Origin: Erpobdella octoculata
Lineage: Eukaryota; Annelida; Clitellata; Hirudinida; Erpobdellidae
DNA length: 64,000 nucleotides
Direction: 5' to 3'
Assembly (NCBI GenBank): GCA_963978895.1
Contig: OZ022241.1
Location: forward strand, 221,985 to 285,984
Below the pieces are notes generated by a model that had not been told where the DNA came from, made no database searches, and worked only from the letters and a program-made list of their open reading frames with translations. Position 1 is the first letter of the stretch. Each line of letters starts with the position of its first letter. The position numbers were made by a program, and so were the translations under genes. Shown here one piece after another: positions 11,414 through 23,986 of this stretch.

Positions 11414-13555
11414 ATTTTTATTGTTTTTCGTAGGTTTGGACAGAAAATTTTTTTTGTTTTTTTTTTCTTGCAAGATTTGGTAGACTTGCGTCAAAACCAC
11501 TCGATTATAATGTACAAACGTTGAAGGATATCTGTATAAATAAAAATTCTGATCTCTTGAAGAGCGTTTGGTGTTTCTTCTTTGGTAAGATAGTACGAAA
11601 TTCTATTAATTTTTTATAGTTTTCCGTAGGTTTAGACAGCAAAGTTTTTTTTATAGAAATTTGGTTGGACTTGCGTCAAAACCACTTGATTACAATGTAT
11701 AAACGTTGAAGGATATCTATTTGAATAAAATTTCTCAACATATGAATATGCTCCAAAGTCCACCTCGGATGTAAAATTAGAAAGGAGGAGACTGTGTTAA
11801 TACTTTACAATTTTTCGACGTTAAGAAAAAGCGCCTTTGAGTGCGGGTGAAAGGAATAGAAGGATCATGTAAAAGTGGCTCGTCGATCTTGAAGAATGCC
11901 CGAAAAAATAGATTTTTTTTTACGGGTTTAAGTAGACAAAAAAAAGAAAGAACTTGATTAAATATTTATTTTCGGGTACAAATAATTATATAACATGGAA
12001 GAATAATCTCTAATTCAATTCTCAGATATTTAGCTTTTTTATTACACTAAAAAGATCTTTTTGTTTTCTCATTTACTCTGAGTCTTGGTTTTAGTGTGTA
12101 GCCATTTTGCATCAAAACACATCAGAGGACAAGCTGTTGGCAACAGCCTGTTGCTCATTTTAAAATCAACAAAAAATCTCCAACGAATGTTTTATGCCGT
12201 CGAAATGTAAGCGAAAACAAAATTTTAAGCGACCAGGTTGGGAATGTTTTCCGCGACCGGGTTAAATTCAATCAAATATTGCCTAATATGCGAAAAAAAT
12301 AGAAATTTAAACAAAAAAAGATACTTGATTATGAAAAATTGAATATCTTCAATGTCAAAGAAACTGCAATTTAATAATATTTATTTAAATGTTTTAATAA
12401 ACATTTGCAAAAATTCAATTGTTTGTGTTTTTTCTGATGAAAGTTGGAGAAGGTATGCAAGCTCATTAGACATTTAAATTGTTCAATCGGGTAACCCATA
12501 TAGTTGCACTTGAAATTGTCAGATAAGTGGTAAGTCTACGTATTATAGTGAATTGAATCGAAATGTACCTAAATAAAAAACTAAGCACAATTTAAACGAA
12601 TTAACATGTGAGCCCATCCTTATGCATCTAAAATACTCAAGACCATCATAATAATAACGTAAAGATTAGGATACCTATTTGTGTGCAGTTAGGGTTGATT
12701 ATTGGGTTGCTCAAAGAGACAGCTTGAGGTGTTATTAGATTTTTTATAATTATGTAGGCCGATCAAACTCTAGTCAAATAATAAAAAACGTCAGCGTTGT
12801 TTCACGTCAATTAAGAATTTGGACCTCTCCATCATATATAAAGGGATGTAATTTTATTAACCCTCCCACACACAAGCCGTTTGTTAAAAATTCTCAGACG
12901 TCTGGAAACGAAGAAACTTACTGAATTTCTGTATATATATTTTTGTAGTCATTTTAAAACTATTTAAAAAATGTTCATAAAAAATTGTTGTATATTTTTG
13001 CAATAATTCAGTCTAAAATATTTATCTTTTAAATACACACTTATTTTATTTTGGGCTTACGTGTCATCAAAAATAGAAATAAATTAGCGCTGTTTCTGTC
13101 AATTACAAATTTAAAGAAACATTTTTTATCCTAAAAAAGCTGACGACCGAAGGGTGGCGTAGTCGGAGATACTTTTCCCAAAAAAATCAAAATTATCTTT
13201 TATTTTTCATTCGCTTGTTGAAAAAAATAGTGGCAACAAAAATTGGGAGGCATGTGTCCACCTGCTCCCCCGTCTCATACGCCTATAACTGGTTAATCAC
13301 TCTTTTAGTTTCTCTGTTAAAATAAGTATTTCTTGCCAAACCGCTGTTTTTATTTTGGTCCCTTTATCTCTCACTTAATTTCGTCATAGGATTAAAACGT
13401 TCTTTCGGTCAATTCATAGCCCAGCACTCCTGCACGGTTTGTCGTGTAAAGCGCTATAATAACTTACGCATTGTTTTGATTGAATCAGATATTTTTTTGT
13501 TGTTATAGTGTTGTCGTTAAACCGGTAACTTTGATAATATTAAACTGTTGAAGCA

Positions 13556-16500
13556 ATGTCTAGATTACGTAAGTATTTTTAAACAAAAGGTGTATTAAAT
13601 TGCATTGAAGTTTTTACGAATTATTTTAAGTTTAAACATGGATTCTTATATACTGGAAACGAATCGGGACGATGTGTGTGTATTTGCGAACGGTCGCTGC
13701 TATTGCCCCGGCGGTTAGCCGTGGAAATAATCGGTAAAATTGTTAATGAGCCGGCAGTCGCGCCGTAAGTCTACCTAAAATTAAACCCTCTCCCTACCCC
13801 TAACCCTTTAGAAAATATGTACATCTTTATTATTCTTTATGAATATCAATTGATCGAAGAATCAATTGTTTTGGCAAAGCCGCCGGCTCAGTAGCAATTT
13901 TACCGCTTATTGCCCCGGCAAACGGCGCCTACGGCCTACTGCCTTGGTAATAGTTATCACGCTTACGAACCTAGGCCACCTTGTGGGTGTCCATGAAGTT
14001 AGCAACGATTTCAGGTTTATCTCCTATAGTATAGCGTATTAGATCAATTTTGCTGCGAATTAACAGGTATTTTAACATAAATAAAAGTAAAAACACAATA
14101 GAAGACTAATTTAAACAGAAAAATTTAAAATTAAATTAATATAGCATTTTAGCGACATTTAAAAATCGATCCGGCAGCTAAGTAGTTCCTGGTATAGATT
14201 GATTTATTGTCATTAGCCTCAGATCTGGCCAAAGAAGAAATAATTGATAATAAAAAAATAATTAATAAAAATCAACTTCAAACAAACATATTTAAATCTA
14301 ATAATTAAATAGCATGGGTACTAAAATGTAGGCGTTGCATCAACCGCTCCATGTTGACGTGCTGCTTGCAAAAACGCGGTAGGAATGTCTATATGCTGTA
14401 ATGAATATAAAACAAAGAATATGCTTAAATCATCTTTTAAATAATGATAACTTATTAAAACTTTATTAAAAAATGTTATCTCATCAGAAACAATTTTTTA
14501 GTTGCTACTTAGATTATGATGATAGATGTTACCCAGAAATCAAAGCATTAACAGCTAACGAATTAATTATTCTGAAACAATTGGGTTAAAAGATAAAATA
14601 AGTTAATTTTCTGGTGGCACTCAATTATTCGTTTTTATATTCTAATTCCATTTGACTTTTCAATGCTGAAATCGTTATGGAAGGGAAACGGTCACCTAAG
14701 GCTTAGTTTTAAAACCGGATCGAGATCATTATTAACGCTGCCGAAAAAATGATCACCAACGGAAGGATGTATGATCATGTGACAACTATTCTTCAAGAAC
14801 TCTATTTTATTTGCTTCTCAAAAAGAATAGTTGACAAAGTAGCACTGACCAGTTCTGCACGGCTAGCTGCAGGGTACTCAGATACCTCATCCAGTCCAGT
14901 ACCTATTATATGAGTTAATGCCCATGTTTTAACATCCGTCTATTTGGGTATTAACAAACCCTGAATATATTATTTTTTATTTAATTCAGATTTCTTGAAG
15001 AAAATCAACAATATTTCAAGAAGCTGCCCTGGCCATCTCGTACCACTATGTCAGAAACAGTCCCACAGATGTTTCAGTGTCACCCAAATCCTTGACCAAT
15101 CGCCATGCTACAAGGTAATTTTTTTTGCTTAAAAATTGATAAGAAGCTCGTCGTATTATTAACTATATTTTGCTTTTTAATTTTTGGTAGGGGAATGTTA
15201 TTCTCATTAAATTAATAGCTCCTTAATCTATCTTACAAATGTTATTACACTACAAGTCCTCGAGAGCAGACACTCTCGTGGGAGAGCTAAAGTGTCTGAT
15301 CTTTGTGCCTGTTTGCGTCCCTTGCGGTGAGCTACTACAAACCAGATACAGACTTGAGAAATTTTGTTTTGAACTAAAGTGTTCGTTGCTTTCAGATGAC
15401 TTTAACTGTACTACTGTTTACTCGTTGTGGTATTTTCAAGTGCTTTTAATTTGGTATTTCGACAGTTACATTGGTCCTCATTCGATTGCGAAGATAAACC
15501 TTCTGTGGAGTCATTAAAAAGTATTTGAAAGCCTCAGATTGATTGATTGTCGTGAAATGTTTTATTTACATTTTCAAGAAATTTTTAAAGATTATGTTTC
15601 ATAACAAATTTTTTTTATTATTATTATTCACTTCTCATTTGTTCTTTTAATTATAACAATGTAGATCGGATGTGTAAAAATTATGAAAAAGAGTTGTTTT
15701 CTACTTCAAAACGACTCACAAAAAATGAATACGTTTTCAGCGTCGTTCAGAGAATGTCCGGACGATTCGTAAAGATAACTGGGGTTATTTACCTTTTTTT
15801 ATATTTTTCTTCGCATAATTTTATCTCTACTCGAAATATAAGAGAGTGCCACGAAAGTAGAAAGAGACATTTGCATCGCCTGTTATGTAAATGACTGCAA
15901 GGCTACTTTGTACATAAAATTTCTTAAATGTATTATAATTTATATTTAGTTCCGTCGAAATGTATCAGTGAAATTGTATTGCTTTTAATCTCGCAGGTTG
16001 ATGAGAGTGAGTTGGAGTTTTCTATGCAAGCGACTGTCGAGTTCATTGAAAGATTGAAAGACACTATGGACAAGGTTTCAAGATTAACACCAGGTGATGT
16101 TTTTTTTCTTCATTTGATATTAAAATAATTTTATCGAATTTAAAAAAAATGTATTTACAAATTAGATAATGCTGAGATAAAAGTCCATCCATCTATCTGT
16201 TTTGTCTATCCATCCATTCATCTATATGTGTTTTCTATTCATCTATCTGTTCTTCTATTCATATATCCATCATCCATCCATCTATCTATCTGTACTGTCC
16301 ATATATCTATTTTTACTGTCTGTTCATCTATATGTACTGATAATTCATCTGCCCGTTCTTATTTCTTCCTTGTTTTAGAGAACAGAAAATTCCCTCGCAG
16401 TTACTACGAGATAAACCTTAATGAAAAATGTTACTATAGAATCTACTTCGATAAGCCTGTTGAGGTTTGCTTCAAATTATCCCCCTTTCTATCGAGCTCA

Positions 16501-17876
16501 TCCTTCATCTTCCGTTTCGATGGATGACACTGTAGAATATGATTGTGATTATGATAGTGATGATGGTTGTGATGATGATAGTGACGATGATAGCGATGAT
16601 GATAGTGACGATGGTTGTGATGATGATAGCGATGATGATAGTGATGATGGTTGTGATGATGATAGTGCCGATGATAGTGATGATGATTGTGACGATGATA
16701 GTGATCATGATAGTAATCATGATAGTGTTGATGATAGTGTTGATGATTGTGATGATGATAGTGACGATGATAGTGATGATGATAGTGACGATGGTTGTGA
16801 TGATGATAGTGATGATGATTGTGACGATGATAGTGATCATGATAGTAATCATGATAGTGTTGATGATAGTGTTGATGATTGTGATGATGATAGTGACGAT
16901 GATAGCGATGATGATAGTGATGATGGTTGTGATGATGATAGTGATCATGATAGTAATCATGATAGTGTTGATGATAGCAATGATAATAGTGTTGATGATA
17001 GCGATGATGATAGTGTTGATAGGGATGATAGTGGTTGTTATTATATCACCTTCTTCCAGGTTAGATTGGAAAAGCCATATTTTAGACATGAGAAAATGTT
17101 CATTCCGGAAGAGGACTTGGAACCGATGAGAGCGGTTCTCATTGAATTGTCGGAAGAGTTTTGTGAGATTTTTTAATTTGTGGCTCTTCTTGCTTTCTTA
17201 GTTTCTATCTTTAGTAACCTTTGACCCCTGTCTTACGTGACTTTCATATAATACCCCGATAGCCTGCTGTAGAAGTAAAGGTGAACTTTTGATTTTTTTA
17301 AATAAATTGTTTTAAAACTCTTATTTTATTACAGGTAGGTTCTCACCAAAGTATTTAACAAAAAAGGTTTGTAAAAGCTAAAGCTGTTCAAAATTTATTG
17401 TTTTATTGAATATTTTTTGGTTATTGAATTTTTTGTGTTATTTTTTTTATAATTTTGACATTATTTTTTAGTAGTAGTAGTAGTCATTATGGTTATTAAT
17501 TTTGTTTAACTTATTCACAGCGAAACTACAACTTTGCGTCTGGAAAACGGTGAGAAATTTTATAATCATCATATCAATCGTTTTTTTTTTCTTTAAAACA
17601 AAATGTGTTAAAATAATGAAATAAAACATTAAAATATTTTACAAATATGTTGTCTCTTGACATGTATGTGTTTTTTTTGTTTCGTGTGACTTTTTTGCTT
17701 TTAAAATTTATGTAATCTAATGTTCATTCAAGTGGCATGAGTATTTTGGAGGCATGTCTGATCGTTTGATTGTATTATTGTTTTAAATCAAATTTTTAAT
17801 AATAATTTAAATAACTTTCAGATTTCTTGAAAAGCGTTGGAGGTTTCCTCTTTGGCAAGAAACGAACTTCTGTTAA
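13556..17876 (+). CDS. PUR-domain-like protein, tandem copy 3 (complete, 237 aa)
   Basis: Ten exons: 13556-13568, 14990-15114, 15466-15520, 15665-15783, 15997-16093, 16379-16464, 17060-17162, 17335-17366, 17521-17549, 17822-17876. Every exon has the same length as in copy 2, again totalling 714 nt. Protein changes relative to copy 2 are few: Q to K near the end of repeat I, an NRKFPRSYYEINL segment in repeat II, and VRLEKPYF for VRLAKPFF. The ATG-to-ATG spacing from copy 2 is 6004 bp and the introns align, so the duplication is recent. The GATGATAGT array in intron 6 has grown to about 500 bp, against about 170 bp in copy 2. Downstream sequence matches copies 1 and 2 only to about 18325, where it is replaced by unrelated sequence and the hAT nest. 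Confidence 0.62.
14690..14890 (+). mobile_element. Truncated LINE 3' remnant, copy 3 intron 1
   Basis: Same fragment and same internal deletion as at 8640-8830, so it was carried along by the duplication. Confidence 0.5.
16525..17045. repeat. GATGATAGT array, copy 3 intron 6 (expanded)
   Basis: About 500 bp, with higher-order blocks (GATGGTTGTGATGATGATAGT and GATCATGATAGTAATCATGAT recurring). The acidic (D/S) and hydrophobic (M/I/V) frames are both fully open, as any 3n GAT/AGT array would be. Confidence 0.88.
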
Positions 17877-18324
17877 ATTTTTTATTGTTTTTCGTAGGTT
17901 TGGACAGCAAAGTTTTTTTGTTTTTGCAAAATTTGGTTGGGCTTGCCTCAAAGCCACTTGATTATAATGTACAAACGTTGAAGGATATCTATATGAATAA
18001 AAATTTTCAACATATGAATATGTTCTGAAGTCCAACTCGGATGTAAAATTAGAAAGGAGGAGACTGTGTTAATACTTTACAAGTTTTTCCGACAGTTAGG
18101 AACAAGCGCCTTTGAGTGCGGTCAGATGCGGGTGAAAGGGATAGACGGATGAAGTGAGAGTGGCTCGTCGATCATGAAGAATGCCCGAAAAAAGTGTTTT
18201 TTTACGAGTTCAAGTAGACAAAGAAAGAGAGAACTTGATTAAATATTTATTTTTGGGGTAAAAATAATTATATAACATAGAAGTATAATCTGTAATTAAA
18301 TTTCCAGATATTTAGCTTTTTTAT

Positions 18325-19052
18325 TACACTTATTACTTTTATTACACCAGCGTACAGAGGTCTAATCTTTGTTTTTTTTTCGTAATTTTCTAGGTTTGAC
18401 TTTTTAACGGTGTTGATTCAATAAAAACCGGCTTTAAAAACTTGCATAATTATTATTTCTAATCGAAGCAATAAAACCACAAATAAATAAGATCAAATCT
18501 ATTTATTTAGGCATTGTCAATCAATCAATCGATTTCTATAATGCTCTGTACAAGTAGTGTAGGAGTAAGATGTACGAGCGCTCAATTAGACCATGGACTT
18601 CAATGTAAAAGCTACAAAATGAGTCACAATGGCTAGACAAACTGACCAAAGAATAAGGTCTTTAGCTTCAGCCCTTGGTAGAAAAAAAGTGGGACGAAGA
18701 CGTGGCGAACAGAGGTGGAAGAGAACTCAAGAGAAAAATGCACGAGTAATAAAAAAAAGTTTGGCTTATAGTTTTTAAACTGATAAGTTAGCCGTCAATA
18801 ATGAGTATTTAATAGAAGGTCATGCAGACATATTTTAGAAAATTAGTATAAATTTGAATGTTTCGAGTTGTAATAAGTCATTGAGAATAATTTGAGTTCT
18901 ATCGGATAAGAGGAAGTGAATTAAAAGGTTTCCAAATAAAAAGATAATGCTACTGGAACGCTCATACCACACACACGCGCGTGTGTCATCTTTGAGAGAA
19001 AAAGGGGCGAAATAAAAAAAAACCTTTTTGGGAAAAAAATTAATAGAGAAAG
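18325..19052. other. Unassigned spacer with reversed retroposon tail
   Basis: Similarity to the 6-kb unit stops near 18325. Around 18500-18600 an ATCAATCAATC run followed by a degenerate tail resembles the reversed retroposon tail at 23430-23520. I see no gene. Confidence 0.4.
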
Positions 19053-19060
19053 TAAAAGAG

Positions 19061-19130
19061 CAGTGGCTTCTATCCCCCCCAAGTGGCCGGGCTCAATTCC
19101 CCCCCTAAGTAGCTAAGCTTTCCCCCCTCC

Positions 19131-19183
<53 letters not shown>

Positions 19184-20228
19184 AGGTGAAATATATATAG
19201 TTTGAGTTTTAACACACTTTTTTGTTCTTTCTATACACATTTTCATCAACAATTCGTCTAATTTCGGTATAATACCCAAACACAGAAAAACAACACACGT
19301 TAATATTGAAAAAATCATTTAAAACTATAAATCCAAATCTAAATTTATTTAATTAAAAGTTTCTGTAGCGGTTTTGATGTTGCAGCAAATCTATCAATGA
19401 TTTTATCTACAGGAATGTTTTCCAAAATGTCTTTTTCTGAGGCAAGTATTAATAATGAAGAGAACCAATCATGCAACATTGAGGTCCTTAACCGGTTCTT
19501 AATGAGTCGAACCCTGCTCATTGCTCTCTCGGCACTAGCGCTTGTAATTGCAAGCGACACAGATATCTTGTACAAGATGTCCAATGCGGGAAATCCAGAC
19601 AATTCCTGAAGCGCTCTAAGTGGTTTGACAAAACTTTGTTCGGCCCATTTTTTACAATTATTAATTTTTCAAAATTATTTCTTTTACAATGATAAGGTAA
19701 GCTAACCTAGTACATTTGAAAGCGTGACGCTTTCGATAATGCTCCATCCATTTATCAGATCGAACCAGGTTCCCGCAGGCTAACTCGCAACAACGTAACT
19801 TAAACTTGAATTTTTCTCGCGGCATACTCTTTTCTTTAACAAAGTAAACAAATTGTGAACAAGAAGGAGTCAAAAAGAGTCAAGTTTATTTTATATAGCC
19901 GTCATCAGTCGTAGAACTTATCAGCATTCATGGGCTTCAGCATAAATTATGTTCCATGTCCATTCGGTTGCGGCTACATCGTGAAGCGTATTAGATGAGC
20001 TATATGAAAGATAAGATGGACATTAAATGTTAATTAACGAATCTCGAGTCAACGTTGAGAAGCCACACGACGTCTCACGACTCTCACGTCGTTTAGATAT
20101 ATTCTTTAGGTTCAATCGAAATGAATGGATTTTTAAACTTTTTTCCTTACCCCCTTTTTTTTCTTTCTTCCCCCCCTGTTTTTTGCCGGGCGAAGCTGCG
20201 CCCGGCTGTATAAGGATAGAAGCCACTG
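19061..20228 (-). mobile_element. hAT-type DNA transposon 1, internally deleted
   Basis: Terminal inverted repeats CAGTGGCTTCTATCC (15 of 15) at both ends. It is flanked by a perfect 8-bp duplication TAAAAGAG at 19053-19060 and 20229-20236, as expected for hAT insertion. A pure TA run lies at about 19135-19182. Confidence 0.93.
19345..19873 (-). pseudogene. hAT transposase remnant (N-terminal zinc finger plus C-terminal dimerisation region)
   Basis: The 19661-19873 frame has a CCELACGNLVRSDKWMEHY segment followed by an H-x(3)-H-type pair, a zinc-finger-like DNA-binding start. The 19345-19602 frame has the hAT C-terminal signature: ITSASAERAMSRVRLIKNRL, then a helix ending LASEKDIL. The catalytic core between them is missing, so the protein cannot be an active transposase. 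Confidence 0.8.
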
Positions 20229-20269
20229 TAAAAGAGCGGTTACCAGCGTAGGAGACGGTGAGCAAGGGG

Positions 20270-23200
20270 CAGGGCCGGCCTTACGAATTGCGGGGCCCAA
20301 TTTAACGAATGCTTGCGGGGCCCACCTGATTTTTTTTTACAATAACTACTATTAATAAAATTATTGAAACACATTTATTATACAAAAAAACATAACTCCA
20401 CAAACGAATCAATAAACAATAATAAAAATATTACAATGAATTTAAACAAAACAGTTCTTGTTATTGTCATAATAAACAAATAATCTATAAGTCAAAGTGG
20501 ATCTTTCTTGCTTTTTTGCTTGCGAAATCTTTTAGAATTTTTTCATAATTAATTTCTCTACTTAAAGGAGATTCAATTGATATTAATGGCAAATTGTTTA
20601 GTCGTTCTTGGTGAATTACTGACCTAAGGTAGGTTTTAATTATTTTTAGTTTTGAAAAACTTCTTTCACCGGAAGCGACTGTAACTGGAATTGTCATCAG
20701 TATTTTTAGGGCTATGAACAAATTTGGAAATGCAGTCGACCTATCATTACAAGCCAAATATTTAAAGAGTTCTTTGGGTTTTTGTTGTTGAACGGGCAGT
20801 ATTGGCTTAATTGCCTCCATTTCTTCGGAAAGCATGAACCCTTCTATATCTTTTGTAATGTCTGTCAAAGCAATTTCTAGGTCGGCTGAATGTTTTCTGA
20901 GATCTTCTTTAGACATATTCTGAAAATTATATAGAAATCCAAAAAGTTTATGGTGTTCTTTCAGCTGCATAAACCGTGGTTGAAGAGATTGCAATGCTTT
21001 GTCTACAACTTGATTGAAAAAATTTACCCGGAATTCTGTCTTGGGGTCTAAAATTGGTTCGTCAGAAGATTCATAAAGAAACATTTTCTTTTTCTTGTAA
21101 CAGCGCTTCTGTTGAAATATGGGTTCAACTTCTAACTCATTTGCAAGCTCATTGGCATCAATCAATGCAGCTTCAAAGCTTGTCTCTCGGTATGTCTTCA
21201 ACCAATCAAACAATTTTTCAAAAGATGTCAGCCCCGCGGCAATGTCTATGGTATTGCTTTGAAGTTCCTTGCTAGTAAAATTTACTTGAAACAATAAAGA
21301 GTGCCAAAAACATAGTGCAACCAGAAACCTATAATTTGTCATTTGGCTTACTAATGATTCAGCCTCACTTTTCCCTTGAGCATCATTTGTGCTTTTTGCT
21401 AGTTCTTCTAAAGCATCACACACTTCTGCGGCTTGAAATCGTACAGCTTTAACACTTTCCATTCTACATTCCCATCTTGTTTCTGATAATGGTTTAACAG
21501 ACAGGCCTTTCACATGCTTTTTAAAAACAGTCCATCTTTTTGTAGATGAAGCAAAAAGGGTGTAAATACGCTGCAGGGTTCCAAAAAATGTCATGGCATC
21601 TGAACACGTTTTAGCCATATCTCCGAGAACAAGATTAAAATTATGGCACACACAAGGAGTATAGAAAGCTCGTGAATTGCTTTCCAAAAGTCGTACTTGC
21701 ACTCCAGAATTGTGCCCTTTCATATTAGCTCCATTGACCATTGTCATACCCTTGTCCTCTGATGTTTTCAACATCTAGTCCTAGCATTTCAATTTCTTTC
21801 ACAAGAGTGTTAAATAAATTTTCACCAGTGCTGCTCTCAACTATAATAAACTTTATAAAATGTTCATAAATTCCTGCTGGGACATCTGAGTGTGTGCCAT
21901 CAGCGACATATCTTAGCACCATTGACATCTGTTCCTGATGGCTGATATCAGGAGTGCAGTCAAGAATCACTGCAAAATACTTTGCCGACTTAATTCTAGC
22001 AATAATTTCCTGTAGAACAGCTTGGCCTATAGTATCAATAATTTCATCTTGTATGGTCTTGCCTAAATAATGATCATGAATGTCTTTGTTAATAATTTTC
22101 TGTATATGATCTTGCATAACTGGATCAAATTTTCCTAGCAATTCAATGACGCCTAGAAAATTGCCATTATGTGGATTTCCAATTTGTTCTTCAGACCCAC
22201 GAAATGCCAAGTTCCTTTCTGCCAAAAACTGTACAGAAGCAACAAGTCGCTCAAAGACTTGATTCCAGCGTTTTGTTTCCTGTCTTATTAATTTTTCATT
22301 TAATGTATCAACAGTTAATCCAGTAGATAACCTTTGCTGCAGTTCATAGCAATTAAGTGTACATTGCAAATGTTTTTTTGATTTTTCATGATCCTCTAAT
22401 CTTGTATGAATATTTGACCAGCTGTCAAATCCAGAAGTAGCAAGTGCAGAATCAGAATTTGTGTCAAAAAGTTTGCAATAGTAACAGTAAACTTTATCAA
22501 ATGATTCAGAATATATTAGCCATGGTCGTTCTATAACTTCCCCATTTTTTAATTTTCTTTTACAGTGAAATTTCAAAAAATGTAACCCTTTTTCATTTTG
22601 CGGAAAATTTTCTACAGTGATCTTAGGGGTCCTTTGTTCACTAAATAATCTCTGACATTTTGATTTATTTTATTTGGCCATGTAGCAGGGTCATCTTTTA
22701 TCTTTAAAATATCACATAGTGCTGGGTTTGAATTTTCTTCTCTTGATTCTGAAATATCCTCATTATCCTTGTGTGTGTTAACAGATATATTTATACATAA
22801 TTAAGATGTATTTTGTTGAGCATTACATCCAGAAAGAAAACTACTACTAGCTTCTTCTGATGTAATTTCTTTAGAAATATTTGTTTCACTGTCGTCTGAC
22901 TCAACTTGTTTGTCTGATTTTTCAGTTTCAAACAGATCTACTGATTTACTCAAATATTTATCTAACGCACCTTTTTCTTTTTCTGCTTCAGTTTTCTTTA
23001 CCTTAGCTAAGGTTCTCTTCATGTTACCACTTAGATATTTTCTACCGACGTCCCTTTGTCTTTTACTCATATTTTGGCTTGTGTTCTTCAAAACTAGAAA
23101 CTATTATTGACAATGGCAACTATTAATGAAAAATTAACGGATAAAATTACAAAAATACTGTTAGATTTTAGTTCGGTTCGGAAAACCGCAATGTTTATTT

Positions 23201-23419
23201 TTCACCAGAAATGAAAAGTGAATTCGATAAAACAGGGATGTGCCTCCATGTATATAGCATGTTATAAACAAATCAAAGCCGATTTTATGTGCATTGATAG
23301 AAATTTATAAAAAAAAAAATTACTGCCATTTATAATTATATGCTATAAATTGCGGGGCCCTTACCAAGCGCGGGGCCCTATTTGGAGCAATCGGTCAAAT
23401 CGGCCTAAGACCGGCCCTG
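20270..23419 (-). mobile_element. hAT-type DNA transposon 2 (about 3.15 kb, near full length)
   Basis: Ends CAGGGCCGG(C/T)CTTA in inverted orientation, 13 of 14 matching. Perfect 8-bp target duplication GCAAGGGG at 20262-20269 and 23420-23427. Subterminal GCGGGGCCC blocks occur at both ends. Confidence 0.95.
20485..23091 (-). pseudogene. hAT transposase, ZMYM1/DUF4371-like, with frameshifts
   Basis: Reads on the - strand in three blocks. 23091-22801 is a charged Lys/Glu/Ser-rich start. 22576-21725 begins with a TTF-type zinc-finger region (ERPWLIYSESFDKVYCYYCK) and then a DUF4371-like part. 21774-20485 ends in the hAT dimerisation signature (IPVTVASGERSFSKLKIIKT). Blocks two and three overlap across a near-exact 7-bp tandem duplication (CCATTGA/CCATTGT, 21731-21744 on +) that shifts the frame. 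Another shift lies near 22625, where the DYLVNKGPL frame is broken before the zinc finger. The copy is therefore probably inactive. Confidence 0.88.
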
Positions 23420-23429
23420 GCAAGGGGGA

Positions 23430-23986
23430 CACGTGGTTCAATCAATCAATCAATTATTTATATAGCGCTATTTCCGCAGTGTTCAATAGCGCTCGGTCGT
23501 GAACTTATTAAACAAATATGTTTTAAGTCCACGACGGAAAACTGAGAGAAGTAGAGTTACCTTTTCGGGTAGCGACCCCTTTTTATAAAAGCCAAGTGAA
23601 CCGCGACCCCAATTAAGAAAGGTAATTTTAAGAAGTAATTAAAAACACCAAAAATAGTTTTTACCGGTGTATCATGCAGTGTATTCCCCTTGGGATGCAT
23701 CTCTCCTAATGCTCTACTTTTTACTCCATTCACGTTTCTCTAAACACTATGATGCGTGAAAATTATCGAGAATAACTGATGCACCACTGGTTAAATGATT
23801 TATTCAAAGTATAATATTTATTTCATCTTGTATAGCTAATAAGCTACTATAATAGTTGTTGGCAGTGCTTGGGGCTGTCGTGTAAGCGGGCTTTCAAAAA
23901 ACATTAGTGTGGTATTTTACTAATGAATGACTATTGTTTGTCATACAATTTTTTCAACTTTTTCTGCAAAGCCTTAAAGGTACACA
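23430..23986. other. Spacer with reversed retroposon tail
   Basis: ATCAATCAATCAATTATTTATATAGCGCTATTT is the reverse of a GCGCTATATAAAT-type retroposon tail. The rest of the spacer up to the hAT-3 duplication shows no gene. Confidence 0.45.

Larger units (their letters stand above)
7552..18325 (+). repeat. Two about 6-kb tandem segmental duplication units
   Basis: 7552-13555 and 13556-18325 align along exons, introns and 3' flank. More diverged units are 1-7551 (left end missing) and 25455-34640 (enlarged by insertions). All four units are in the same orientation. Confidence 0.85.

Noticed and set aside
9210..15517. Similar 79- and 92-codon frames in intron 2 of copies 2 and 3 (FVPVCVP, LEKFCFELKC)
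   Set aside because: The two units are recent duplicates, so shared openness is weak. The part is largely deleted in copy 4 and absent in copy 1, and no family is recognised.
16505..17129. Long M/I/V- and I/T-rich frames on both strands
   Set aside because: They are shadow frames of the GATGATAGT array; any 3n array of GAT/AGT is open in more than one frame.
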